From Rhynchopus sp. YZ270_cl-10 (Eukaryota > Euglenozoa > Diplonemea > Diplonemida > Diplonemidae), in the NCBI GenBank assembly GCA_964035575.1, contig OZ037839.1, forward strand, positions 682,001 through 746,000: a stretch of DNA of 64,000 nt. The letters are read 5' to 3'. The position numbers and the translations under genes were made by a program. Positions 19,980 through 29,925 of the stretch are shown here, piece after piece (within the stretch, counting starts at the first letter, position 1; each line of letters starts with the position of its first letter). The notes below the pieces were generated by a model that searched no databases, had not been told where the DNA came from, and saw only the letters and a list, made by a program, of their open reading frames with translations.

Positions 19980-22362
19980 TGGGGGGGGGGGGGGGGGGGT
20001 TAGGGGCGTCAGCCTAGGGGGTTTTTCTGTCACAAAACCATTTTTTTGAGTTTTAGGTTAGGGCTTAGTTATTATTTTTTTTTGGTACGCGTCCGGGACC
20101 CCCCTCAAATTTTGAGCGCGCGCGGGCAAAAAAAAATAAAATACCAAAAAAAAATAACTTGTTTTGGCTGCAAAATCAATGTTGTGCCCAAAAAAAAAAA
20201 TTTCGAAAAAAAAATATTCGGAAAAAAAAATTGTTGAAATTTTCCAACTTTTTTTTTTATACTTTTCTATGCACACCACACCGGCATATTTTTTTTTATT
20301 TTTTATTTTTTATCATGGATGTACAAAGTACTTTTTTCCAGAAAGTAAAAAAAAGTAGAAAAATCCCAGTACTTGATACTTCAAGTACTTGACCCGTTTT
20401 TTTTTTTTTTTTTACTTGATTACTTTTTTTTTTGCATCAAGTACTTGATTCGGCAAAAAAATGGAAAAGTACTTGAATAAATTCAAGTACTTTTCCATTT
20501 TTTTTACTTTTTTTGCCAATTCAAGTACTTGATGCAACAAAAAAAGTAATCAAGTACAAAAAAAGTGAAAGTACTTGAAGGAAAAAAAGTACTTGAAGCA
20601 AGAAAAAAATATTTTTTTCTTTTTTTTTTAAATCGATCAAGTACTTGAAGTACACCAAAAAAAGTGAAAAAAAGTAATAAAGTACTTTGTACATCGATGC
20701 TTTATTTTTGGATTTCCAAAAATTTGAGCGCGCGCGGACGCGTACCAAAAAAAAAAAATAACTAAGCCCTTAAGAAACCCACTAAAATAGTCGTATTTGG
20801 CCCCAAAACCACCTCCCGATCACAAAAATATGTCAATAAAACCACAGACGACCTTAACAGAGGCTTTGTTACCAAAAAAAATCGGTGTTTTTATGAAAAA
20901 ACACCCTAAAACCGCGTAACGCTCGCGTAACGCTATTTACCGATTTTCGGACCCTTTTTGAAATATGGCTCTAAGTTCCACCAAGTCCCTCTAAACACCC
21001 CAAAACCGCCTGGGTACCCCTCGGGATAGGTTCTGGGGTGAAAATATGTGGCTTTGGGGGCTTTTCTGGCCCCCAGAGGCGTCTCAGAGCTATTTGACAC
21101 ACCCGAAGGTTCCATTTTTTATCAAAAAATGCTTGCTTTTTTACCTTGTCATGAGCATTAACACCCCCAATGAGACCCCCAGAACGTCTCTAAAGTCCAA
21201 AAATCACCCCGGAATTGATTCCCGGACCTCATCATAGGTGGAGTACCATGTTTTTGGGGTCAAAAATGCGTTGTGGTCCATTGCTGTTCCCCCTGACAAT
21301 GAGCGATAGAGTAGCGATAGAATAGAAATATGACCACCTCCAGGAAACCAAAATTTTCAAGACAAACCAAAAAAAATGTGTACTAAGGTGTATAAACACT
21401 CTACACCGCCTGGGTACCCCTCAGGATAGGTTCTGGGGTGAAAATATGTGGTTTTGGGGGCTTTTCCGGCCCCCAAAGACGTCTCAGAGATATTTTTCAC
21501 ACCCAAAAACTGCAGTTTAGCTCCCCCTTATACCCCTGTAGGATAAAACTGCAGTTTTTGAGTGTGAAAAATATCTCTGAGACGTCTTTGGGGGCCGGAA
21601 AAGCCCCCAAAACCACATATTTTCACCCCAGAACCTATCCTGAGGGGTACCCAGGCGGTGTAGGGTGTTTATACACCTTAGTACACATTTTTTTTGGTTT
21701 GTCTTGAAAATTTTGGTTTCCTGGAGGTGGTCATATTTCTATTCTATCGCTACTCTATCGCTCATTGTCAGGGGGAACAGCAATGGACCACAACGCATTT
21801 TTGACCCCAAAAACATGGTACTCCACCTATGATGAGGTCCGGGAATCAATTCCGGGGTGATTTTTGGACTTTAGAGACGTTCTGGGGGTCTCATTGGGGG
21901 TGTTAATGCTCATGACAAGGTAAAAAAGCAAGCATTTTTTGATAAAAAATGGAACCTTCGGGTGTGTCAAATAGCTCTGAGACGCCTCTGGGGGCCAGAA
22001 AAGCCCCCAAAGCCACATATTTTCACCCCAGAACCTATCCCGAGGGGTACCCAGGCGGTTTTGGGGTGTTTAGAGGGACTTGGTGGAACTTAGAGCCATA
22101 TTTCAAAAAGGGTCCGAAAATCGGTAAATAGCGTTACGCGAGCGTTACGCGGTTTTAGGGTGTTTTTTCATAAAAACACCGATTTTTTTTGGTAACAAAG
22201 CCTCTGTTAAGGTCGTCTGTGGTTTTATTGACATATTTTTGTGATCGGGAGGTGGTTTTGGGGCCAAATACGACTATTTTAGTGGGTTTCTTAACCTAAA
22301 ACTCAAAAAAATGGTTTTGTGACAAGGTTTCTTAAGGATTTCCTTAAGGGCTGACGCCCCTA
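19980..22362. mobile_element. 2.4-kb foldback palindrome
   Basis: Two arms of about 800 bp are inverted copies of each other. The right arm is 21546-22362 and the left arm is 20001-21518, interrupted by the 20061-20769 insertion; the spacer is 27 bp. Mirror open frames at 21046-21237 plus and 21827-22018 minus translate identically, showing near-perfect identity. Each arm also holds an internal direct repeat (near 21000-21080 and 21410-21490). The outer ends share TAGGGGCGTCAGCC. A G-homopolymer precedes the left end. No transposase. The right end abuts the hAT-like element at 22361. Confidence 0.75.
20061..20769. mobile_element. Harbinger/Tourist-like MITE with TTA target duplication
   Basis: Inverted ends GGGCTTAGTTATT continue to GGTACGCGTCCG and GAGCGCGCGCGG, with direct TTA repeats at 20058-20060 and 20770-20772. 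The sister arm of the palindrome (near 22285-22300) preserves the empty site with a single TTA, proving insertion. A TTA/TAA 3-bp duplication and GG-starting ends fit PIF/Harbinger-type MITEs. The interior is A/T-rich with about ten CAAGTACTTGA palindromes and no coding region. Confidence 0.78.
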
Positions 22363-22778
22363 GGCATACCTAGAAAGCGAATATGATATTCGGCCTATAT
22401 TCGGATCCGAATATGCGTATTCGCCCTATATTCGGATCCGAATATAGGCGAATATAGGCCGAATATGACCCGAATACACGTATCACCAACAGGAATGTAT
22501 CATATTTTTGAAATAGACCCCACCACGTTCCGCAATTGGCTCGGAAAATCCAAAAATGGGGGGGAAGGGGAAAAAAAGAGAAAAAAAAGTCCAAAAAAAA
22601 AGAAGAAAGAAAGTCACTTTTGTATTTCGAAGCCCCGCGGGCTTTCCATGAATTTTCGCCGAAAATTATCGCGTTTAGGTTTGCACAATATATGACGTGC
22701 TTCGGTGAATTCTTTTCGGTGCACCCCTACACTATCAACAGGAATTTATCAGTTTAAACGCTAAAAAAAATATCATCA

Positions 22779-24062
22779 ATGGGCCCAAAAAGCAGAAAGA
22801 GGAAGGTCGACGAGACGACCATTGTCTCGAGCAACACGGACGCGAGCGATTCCTCTTCCACCAGGGCACAAACAAAGAAAAGAGTGAAAAAATCAGCGAA
22901 GAAGGCAACGAATAAGCCTTCTACAAAGACTGCAAGCAAGCCACCAGCCAAGAAAGGCGGCGCGATAGAGAAGACCCCGGCGGAGAAGCGCAAAGAGACC
23001 ATAGAGTCTCGGAAGAAGCTGAAGGAGGTGTCGGCGGAGGCGAAGGCGGGATCGTCGGTAACCGCGCAGGGTCGTTTAACCGCGCTGGAGAAGTACGACC
23101 GATCAATTGCAGAGTGTTATGAAGTATGTATCGCTAAAAATGTATTAAAAAACCGGTCAGTATAGAACAAAATGAGGGGCCACACTGCTACGGCGGCGCT
23201 AAAGTGACTAGGGTGAATACAAAGTAATAAAAAATAAAAAAAATGTAGCAAATAACAAAAAAATCTCAGGTAATGGAGGTTGATGAGCTCCCCTTCGAGG
23301 AAAAGGCAGCAGCGAAGAAAACAGGGCGAAAGGGAGACGACACAGTTCTTTTTTGTGTACATTGCCGTGGAGTGGTGCAACACGGTGAAAGTAGTACCGC
23401 CAAGGTACACGTCCAAAGCGACCGCCACAAAAATAATGAGCGTAGGGAGAAGAAGAAGAAGAAGAAGGCTGCAGCTCCAGTTGGTGACACGAAGGAGAAG
23501 CGGCAGCAGGTGTTGACGCCGGTGATGGGGTTGGCGGCGTTTGTCACAACATGGGCATTGGCTGTGCTGGTCTGCGGACTCACAGAACGCCAAGCCGACA
23601 TTATGTCGCTGCCAGTGCGTCCCCTCTTCGGAGAGGACTTCCCAACCGGGAAAACGGTCCTGGGCCGCTCCACGAAGTTCGTGAAGGAGATCGAGGGTGT
23701 GCTACTGAAGTTGGTTGAAGGGAAACCAATCCCTCTCGGGATAGATGGATCGGGTATGCTAATAAACAAATGACCACTATCCCAAAATTTTTATTGCAGG
23801 ACAGAGACACCTGGGTTTTTCGACATTGTGCATTGTAGCGTTCGTTGCAGGCCAAGCCCTCCTCATTCATATGGACGTAAAAGATACTGGAGAAGTCCAC
23901 TGTGGTCGAGATGTGAAGGATGCTATCAACACAGCTCGAAAAAAATTTAATATCGCGCATTCTCCCGTGGTTGCTGATTATGGATCGATAAATGTGGTAG
24001 GGTTGACCTGTTCGAGTTCTGGAGTCCAAGAGGCAGTGGAGGGTTACGCTTCCCGAATTTAG
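22779..24062 (+). CDS. BED-finger hAT-like transposase remnant (3 exons)
   Basis: Proposed exons are 22779-23123, 23270-23753 and 23800-24062, giving 363 codons. The introns of 146 and 46 bp have donors GTATGT and GTATGC and acceptors TCTCAG and TTGCAG, and the phase is consistent. Exon 1 is lysine-rich and basic (RKRKVDETT, KKRVKKSAKKATNK), like a nuclear localisation region. Exon 2 has FCVHCRGVVQHGE and AKVHVQSDRHKNN, a C2H2 BED-type finger, then MSLPVRPLFGEDFPTGK. Exon 3 (LLIHMDVKDTGEVHCGRDV, then SPVVADYGSINVVGL) resembles the DUF659 stretch of hAT transposases. It stops before most of the catalytic core. It lies inside the TIR pair 22361-24871. It is either a decayed transposase or a short DNA-binding derivative; the splicing is inferred. 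Confidence 0.6.
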
Positions 24063-24107
24063 CGCCACACGTCCATGGATGGCTTTCAACCCCGATCAGC
24101 GTAACCT

Positions 24108-24334
24108 CAGTTGATGGATTATTTTCTTCCTTAAGTGCAATGAAAAATAAACGCTCCTCGAATTTATCTAAGGAAAAGTTTATTGAGAAGCTGATGCTGC
24201 GGAAGAACGGCAAGCTCCTTGGATTGCTTCAGGACAAGAAGGGGCTCCTCGGCGAGGCGGTGGAGCAGTCGGAATCGTCAGATTCCGACTGTGAGCCTCT
24301 CGCCGAGGAGCTCGAGATGATACCAGTGTTCTAA
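24108..24334 (+). pseudogene. hAT C-terminal dimerisation-like fragment
   Basis: From 24108 a frame reads VDGLFSSLSAMKNKRSSNLS and KEKFIEKLMLRKNGKLL, the pattern of the hAT C-terminal region (S..FS...N.R..L). It ends at 24334 with an acidic serine-rich tail. The stop and start of exon 3 are not in the same frame, so I treat it as a leftover of the deleted transposase. Confidence 0.5.
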
Positions 24335-24871
24335 ATGCTGGTATCATCTCGAGCTGCTTTTTCATGAGCAAACAAAAAAAAAAAACAAAAAAAAACCCCT
24401 CTTTGTTTGCACTACTCCTACTACTACTTCAATCTTAAGTCCACACCCACGTGGCGGACGCTTTGGCATGCGTCTGTAAGGACAGCCTTGATACTTTCTG
24501 TATTGCCTCTTTTCCATCAACAGTGCTTTTTGTGCTTTCAACTTCTCTTGTTTTTGCAAAGACACCGATCATCAAAAGACCCCCACACCCACCCCCCAAT
24601 ACACGCGTTTCGCTACCTCATGTCCCCACCCACCCCCATCCAAACTCACTCACACCCTTTCTGCAGTCTAGATTCTGTGTATTCGGATCCGAATATAGGG
24701 CGAATATGATATTCGGCCTATATTCGGATCCGAATATAGGCCGAATATGCATATTCGGCCTATATTCGGATCCGAATACGATATTCGGATCCGAATATAG
24801 GCCGAATATGGCCCAAGAATTTTGGATCCGAATATAGGCCGAATATCATATTCGCTTTCTAGGTATGCCTA

Positions 24872-25807
24872 GGGGGGGGGGGGGGGGGGGGTTGTTTTGG
24901 AATCTGAGTGGGATTTTTTGTATCGACAATCACCTACCGAGGTAGGATCTGTACATAATGTCGCCCGAAGGCTTTGTACTTAATCGGTATGAGTCCATCC
25001 TCCTTTTTTTTCTTTTTCCGGATAGGATTGGCAAGTGGAGGTACCATTTGGTCTACACCGTAAGGTGCCTTTCATCTGCAACTGCATCCCTCTCAGCCCA
25101 ATAAGCGTTAACTCATTGGGTGGAATCTGAGTGGAATTTTTCGGACAGGTATTAGCAATGGAGTTACCATTGTTATCCTACTGGACGCCGTAAGGCACCT
25201 TTCCCGCGTGGATTGTAGCTGATTTAATGAGCCGTCTGCAGATCCACCGGGGAGTGAAAAGTAGGGGGGTTGTGCAGATTTCCTCTATTCCCTTAGGCTG
25301 GGCAAAGTGGAGACTACTGGAAGCGCTGAGAAGGAACCTTATTTTGGGTTACAGATGGAGTGTGCAGCAAGACGTAGGGAAATGAGTATGACAAAAAAAG
25401 AGGGTGGTTCGAAAAAAGCTTTTCTTTTTTTTTTGGGAAAGGAAGGGGGTAAATTCCTAGGGAATATTGCCAAGGGAGAAGGGGTGTGTGGAGGTTTCGT
25501 GTTATCTGTAAAATATTTTTTTTTGTTAAAAACTGGGTTTGGCTCTTTTGCCAAGACCAAAAATTTAGAAAAAAAGAAAAAAAGGATATAGTCCACACAG
25601 AAGGGCTAGTTTAAAAAAAGGGGGGGAGGTCGCCTCGTCCTCACTGTGTTGTTAGTCAGCTTCAACACTTTCGTAAAAAGAAGAAGCGGTGTTGTGTAAC
25701 AAACACCCGTCCAGATTTCGGTAGAAACTGACTGTCCGGGTGTAGTGGAGCAGGAGGGGGGGCAAGGGGGCAAGGGGTAAGGGGGTAAAGGGGTAAAGGG
25801 GAGCTGC
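24872..25807. other. Intergenic, decayed repeats
   Basis: Begins with a G-run of about 18. 24901-24985 (GGAATCTGAGTGGGATTTTT, CGACAATCACC) is echoed at 25125-25150 and 30455-30490, so it is dispersed repeat. The 25307-25591 plus-strand frame is low complexity. No gene recognised. Confidence 0.4.
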
Positions 25808-25924
25808 ACGACAGTGAAGTAAACGACGTGGCTTGTGGATTTACTTCTGGTTATACTGTTGTAAGCCAACGGTGAAATCACAAAGAAAACCATAAGTCAA
25901 GTCATTTACTTCACCGTCGTGTGA
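25808..25924. mobile_element. Small MITE, family TIR-GAAGTAAATGAC
   Basis: Ends GCACGACAGTGAAGTAAACG and TCATTTACTTCACCGTCGTG, matching the 17162-17346 member, but with a different, shorter interior. Confidence 0.55.
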
Positions 25925-26245
25925 GGTGGTATAAAAAAAAGAGGGGGAAAATGGAATTTGTAAGATGAATGTGCCTCTCGTGCACATATATCTATGAGAG
26001 GGGAAATGGTTGGTTTTCTCTCTGTTTTGCTCTTTGTTTTTGAAGAAGAAAAGGCATTTTTTTGTTTGCTGTTAAAATGCAAAATATTAAAGAAGCAAAA
26101 TCGCTCTTAACCCCTTTTTGTGAGTATCTAGACTTGCTATCTTTTAGGCTAACACTCTTTTGTGAGAAAGAATTTTAGCAAAATGGGAAAAATGGGAAAA
26201 ACTAACCAAAAAAGGGATAGGGGGGTTTTTGATAAATAAATATTT

Positions 26246-26640
26246 TTTTTTTTTTTTTTTTTTTTTTTACTGGTTTTCTTCCTTGCTTTCGTATTTTTTG
26301 TTTTCTTTATCTATGTGGATCCCCCCCAGTGAACCGTTAGGGACCCCGCTCTGCCGTGGCAGTCGTGGTTAGCGTTGTCATGTTTGTCTGTAGCACACAA
26401 GTAAGAAGAGAGACTCTAGGTCTCATTGGCGTCTGTTTCTCAAAAGTTTGGTTGTTGTTCTACTCTTGTGGGTTGCCGTTAAACGGAAGCGCCTCCCCAT
26501 TTACCACGAAAATCGGGGGGAACATACAGGCTGCACAGATCTCCCCCCACTATGTGGCAGTCGAGCCTTGTTACGTGGCTCCCTGGCCTGACTGCGAACT
26601 CCGCGCAACCTCACACGAGGTTAACCACGGAGTCAAAAGG
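26246..26640 (-). repeat. 372-bp poly(A)-tailed repeat, copy 1
   Basis: Body 26269-26640, with a T-run of about 23 at 26246-26268 that is a poly(A) tail on the minus strand. It is nearly identical to copies 2 and 3. Read on the minus strand it begins TTTTGACTCCGTGGTTAACC and has weak A-box and B-box-like stretches (TGGTTAACC, GAGTTCGCAGTC), so a SINE is the best guess. Not coding: the same 100-codon frame recurs only because the copies are identical. Confidence 0.6.
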
Positions 26641-27222
26641 AAAATTTTTTTTTTTGAATAGATAAAAGCAATAAATTACTTTTTATTTAAAACAAAAGGC
26701 ACTCCGTATCCAAAACAAAAGGGAGAAGGGGAGGGAATGTTAGGGGAAGGGGGCAACAAGTGGGGAAAAAGGTGAAAAATGTGCAACGCTCTTCTCAGCC
26801 GACCGGATGCCTCTTCTAGAAGAAAATAATTGAAGTTGACAATCAGTGTGGGTATCTCTGGGCTGCACGATAAAAAAGAAAGTGAAATTATTAATGCAGG
26901 CACCTCCCGCTGACCCACTGTACGATGCCAGCTGGATGAAAGCACAAAAAAAAAAGAAGGTAATACGAAGCCCTCTCGTGACAGTGTACTTCCAGAATAA
27001 GCGCCTTAAATTAGATTTTGAAAGATGAATGAATGTGTCTCACAATTTTAAAAAAAAAAGAAAATGGAATTTAGTGCAAACACGTCTGTGGACGCAGGCA
27101 CCGGGGGGAAAAGAAAAAGAAAAAGGTTGGTAAGCCTCCCGTGCTTAGCCACCGTCAAATAAGTGCAAGGGGTCGGAGTGGGGGAATGAACCTGATAGGA
27201 CCGAATGTAGAAATTATACACC
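26641..27222. other. Intergenic, no gene recognised
   Basis: A/T-rich spacer with short low-complexity frames. 26955-27000 (ATACGAAGCCCTCTCGTGAC) resembles a piece of R150. Confidence 0.35.
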
Positions 27223-27548
27223 GTAATCGTAAAAAAGCTGGGACGTAAAAATATCCCAAGTTTCAGATTTTTCCCAGTTTTATTACGTCCCAGAATTGTT
27301 GGAGCGGTTTCCCCGTACTAGTCAATTTTTTGGGGTGTGGGTGGTGCGGCTGGTTGGCGGGGGATCACAACCGGCCCAAGTATACTTTATTTGCTTGTTG
27401 GCCATATTTGGGTTTGCACTGAAGTGCATGGGGAGGGAGGGAGGACACTTCCCCACACAGACAATTCTGGGACGTAACAATGCCCCAGAAGTTTGAAAAA
27501 TCCAAAATGTCCCAGTTTTTGTTACCCAGAATATTTACGATTACGGTA
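27223..27548. mobile_element. MITE-like inverted repeat, ACCGTAATCGTAAA ends
   Basis: Outer ends ACCGTAATCGTAAA and its inverse TTTACGATTACGGT; inside are several CTGGGACGTAA stretches in both orientations. About 326 bp, no coding region. No target duplication seen. Confidence 0.5.
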
Positions 27549-27882
27549 TTTTTTTGTAACCTTCTTTTTCCTTGTTTTTTTTTTTTGCTGTTCTCTTTTT
27601 TGAAACCCGGTTTTTTAATTTTTTTTTTGCACACGCCCACTAATATTTTCCCGTGTATTATTTATTTCTCTTTTTTTTTCCTTTGCTTCTTCCTCTCTCT
27701 ATCTATGTTGCTCCTCTGTTCTATAGAATCACACAGCACCCGCTGTCCGTCTCCTTCTTCTTCGAGGCTGCCCTCTCTTCCTTCTCCGCCTTCTCGTCGG
27801 CTACGTGGTACCTGTTGTGTTTAAAAAACCGATTTTATGTCAACTGACCTGACATCAGGTGGTGAAAAACAATACAGCTGTA

Positions 27883-28280
27883 TTTTTTTTTTTTTTTTTT
27901 TTTTTTTTACTGGTTTTCTTCCTTGCTTTCGTATTTTTTGTTTTCTGTATCTATGTGGATCCCCCCCAGTGAACCGTTTGGGACCCCGCTCTGCCGTGGC
28001 AGTCGTGGTTAGCGTTGTCATGTTTGTCTGTAGCACACAAGTAAGAAGAGAGACTCTAGGTCTCATTGGCGTCTGTTTCTCAAAAGTTTGGTTGTTGTTC
28101 TACTCTTGTGGGTTGCCGTTAAACGGAAGCGCCTCCCCATTTACCACGAAAATCGGGGGGAACATACAGGCTGCACAGATCTCCCCCCACTATGTGGCAG
28201 TCGAGCCTTGTTACGTGGCTCCCTGGCCTGACTGCGAACTCCGCGCAACCTCACACGAGGTTAACCACGGAGTCAAAAGG
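27883..28280 (-). repeat. 372-bp poly(A)-tailed repeat, copy 2
   Basis: Body 27909-28280, T-run at 27883-27908. It differs from copies 1 and 3 by only a few bases (for example CTGTATC for CTTTATC). With the hairpin at 28306-28355 it forms the first half of a 520-bp tandem duplication. Confidence 0.6.
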
Positions 28281-28305
28281 AAAAAGAAAATATGATAAAA
28301 TAAAA

Positions 28306-28355
28306 AATTTATAAAGTGCACCCAAGCCCCCCGGGGCCTGGGCACTTTATAAATT
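28306..28355. repeat. GC-rich hairpin, first copy
   Basis: AATTTATAAAGTGC and GCACTTTATAAATT flank a core with CCCCCCGGGG; the stem is about 22 bp with small mismatches. It recurs exactly 520 bp later. Confidence 0.7.
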
Positions 28356-28388
28356 AAAAGGAAAAGCAATGATTTGTTTTTTTTTGTT

Positions 28389-28422
<34 letters not shown>

Positions 28423-28800
28423 TTTTTTACTGGTTTTCTTCCTTGCTTTCGTATTTTTTGTTTTCTTTATCTATGTGGATCCCCCCCAGTGAACCGTTAG
28501 GGACCCCGCTCTGCCGTGGCAGTCGTGGTTAGCGTTGTCATGTTTGTCTGTAGCACACAAGTAAGAAGAGAGACTCAAGGTCTCATTGGCGTCTGTTTCT
28601 CAAAAGTTTGGTTGTTGTTCTACTCTTGTGGGTTGCCGTTAAACGGAAGCGCCTCCCCATTTACCACGAAAATCGGGGGGAACATACAGGCTGCACAGAT
28701 CTCCCCCCACTATGTGGCAGTCGAGCCTTGTTACGTGGCTCCCTGGCCTGACTGCGAACTCCGCGCAACCTCACACGAGGTTAACCACGGAGTCAAAAAG
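28389..28800 (-). repeat. 372-bp poly(A)-tailed repeat, copy 3
   Basis: Body 28429-28800 with a T-rich run at 28389-28428. Closer to copy 1 than to copy 2 at the differing positions, so a plain tandem duplication of copy 2 is not the whole story; gene conversion or slippage may have acted. Confidence 0.6.
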
Positions 28801-28825
28801 AAAAAGAAAATATGATAAAATAAAA

Positions 28826-28875
28826 AATTTATAAAGTGCACCCAAGCCCCCCGGGGCCTGGGCACCTTATAAATT
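28826..28875. repeat. GC-rich hairpin, second copy
   Basis: Same hairpin as 28306-28355 with one change in the stem. Confidence 0.7.
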
Positions 28876-28928
28876 AAAAGGAAAAAAAATGATATGTTTT
28901 TTTTTTTTTTTTTTTTTTTTGCTTTTTT

Positions 28929-28995
28929 TTGATAAATTGTTGCAGTAGTGTAGTTGCCTCGGTTGTGTTGCCACAGTTTGTGCAATCTCCGCTGT
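28929..28995 (+). repeat. R65 dispersed repeat, copy 1
   Basis: Core AGTGTAGTTGCCTCGGTTGT, then GTTGCCACAGTTTGTGCAAT. Other copies lie at 31046-31110, 54208-54275 and 61118-61185, all in the same orientation and all just after a T-run ending TTTTGATAAAT. Confidence 0.6.
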
Positions 28996-29034
28996 ATTTT
29001 TATTCAGTTGGTGTAGCCGCCATTTCGGTCTCAA

Positions 29035-29628
29035 CTACCTCTCGCTCCCCCCACCCAGCCCTAAAACATACCAATAATTTATCGCAAGCAGCACTTCGAC
29101 TCTCTTCAGGTCGCCTGTTGCGCAGACGTCTGCGTATTCAAATACCTTCTTCACCTCCTCGTCTGTTACTGTGGTGCCTTCGTTCAGCTCTGTCAACAAT
29201 GCTTTGGTCTGGTTGTGCGAGAGAGATCCGGACTTGTCTGTGTCGTACTTATCAAGCACCTCGTCGATGGAGGCCTTGTCTTGCAGATAGGAGTTCCAGA
29301 TGGTAATGGCTCCGACCAACTCCTCGCGGTCGATCCGCTTGTTACGGCTCTTGTCTGCGACCTGCATGACAAAGGCTATCTCTTCCTCAGTGGGTTTCGT
29401 CCCAGGTGGGGTGCTATAGTCAAGATCCGTCAATAGTAATACGACCTGGGCCTCGTCCAGCGAGCCGGATTTATCCTTGTCGTATTTCTCCATGATCCCG
29501 CTCACGATCTGTTCTGCCCGCTTGCGTTCCTGTCGTGCCCGTGCGGCTGCAGCGGAGCGCTTCTTCCCTTGTGCATTGATACTATTCCTCCTTGCAGAGG
29601 CGATCGCACCAAAGCGACCCGCAAACAT
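29035..29628 (-). CDS. Four-EF-hand calcium-binding protein
   Basis: 197 codons from the first real ATG at 29628 (MFAGRFGAIASARR); the frame upstream opens only at a GTG. A basic, Ala/Arg-rich N-terminus of 45 residues precedes four EF-hand loops: DKDKSGSLDEAQ (50-61), ADKSRNKRIDREE (second, 92-103), DTDKSGSLSHNQ (129-140) and ADVCATGDLKRVE (fourth, 167-178). Loops 1 and 3 keep the D-x-D-x-S-G pattern but end in Q instead of E. Loops 2 and 4 are weak at the first positions but keep E at position 12, so each pair mixes one good and one poor site. The frame ends at 29035, with AATAAA about 25 bases beyond. A GTATGT at 29071 could instead be a splice donor after AINYW; no acceptor was convincing. 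Likely a calmodulin/centrin-like Ca sensor. Confidence 0.8.
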   Translation of the reverse strand: MFAGRFGAIASARRNSINAQGKKRSAAAARARQERKRAEQIVSGIMEKYDKDKSGSLDEAQVVLLLTDLDYSTPPGTKPTEEEIAFVMQVADKSRNKRIDREELVGAITIWNSYLQDKASIDEVLDKYDTDKSGSLSHNQTKALLTELNEGTTVTDEEVKKVFEYADVCATGDLKRVEVLLAINYWYVLGLGGGSER

Positions 29629-29701
29629 AGTCACCTTTGTGTTTGTGTCTTCCTAATGAGGGGTGGGAAATGCTGTGTTTTGGGGAAATTTATACAAAAA
29701 A

Positions 29702-29771
29702 ATGGTGTGGCCGACGACCCCAAATTAGCAGATAGTAGCACAAAAATAGCACCCCCTTTCAGCCACACCAA
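29702..29771. repeat. Small hairpin with GTGTGGC ends
   Basis: GGTGTGGCCGAC at one end and TTTCAGCCACACC at the other. A related hairpin, GTGTGGCTGA to TCAGCCACAC, lies at 15617-15690. Confidence 0.45.
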
Positions 29772-29778
29772 AAAAGGT

Positions 29779-29925
29779 GACTTGAAATACAAAGCCCTCA
29801 AACAGTGTACCTTGGTTTGACCGGCTGTACCGTGGGGGTGGGCCACCCATGCAGTGGTTACATCTGATATGTGCTTCTCCCGCTTCCACTCATAGGTCAG
29901 ATGAATGAAAGGATCGTTGCAAACA
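29779..29925 (+). repeat. Dispersed repeat R150, copy 4
   Basis: GACTTGAAATACAAAGCCCT at the start and GGTCAGATGAATGAAAGGAT at the end; the end matches the 51451-51625 copy, so the full unit is about 150-170 bp. Confidence 0.6.

Larger units (their letters stand above)
22361..24871 (+). mobile_element. hAT-like DNA transposon, internally deleted
   Basis: Inverted ends of about 48 bp: TAGGCATACCTAGAAAGCG, then AATATGATATTCGGCC. Both ends also hold clusters of the subterminal motif TATTCGGATCCGAATA. Inside is a plus-strand spliced gene with a BED zinc finger and a piece resembling the DUF659/hAT core, then a separate piece resembling the hAT C-terminal dimerisation region. Most of the catalytic core between them is missing. 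An 8-bp target duplication is not visible because the right end sits in a G-run and the left abuts another element. Confidence 0.65.

Noticed and set aside
21046-22131. Mirror open frames in the 20-22 kb palindrome
   Set aside because: Both come from the inverted arms; no domain, and the same protein on opposite strands is expected by symmetry.
26269-26640. tRNA-derived head in the 372-bp repeat
   Set aside because: A-box and B-box-like stretches are too weak to call a tRNA or pol III promoter.
26356-28815. Repeated 100-codon plus-strand protein (AVVVSVVMFVCSTQV)
   Set aside because: It recurs only because the 372-bp repeat recurs; no homology or coding signature seen.
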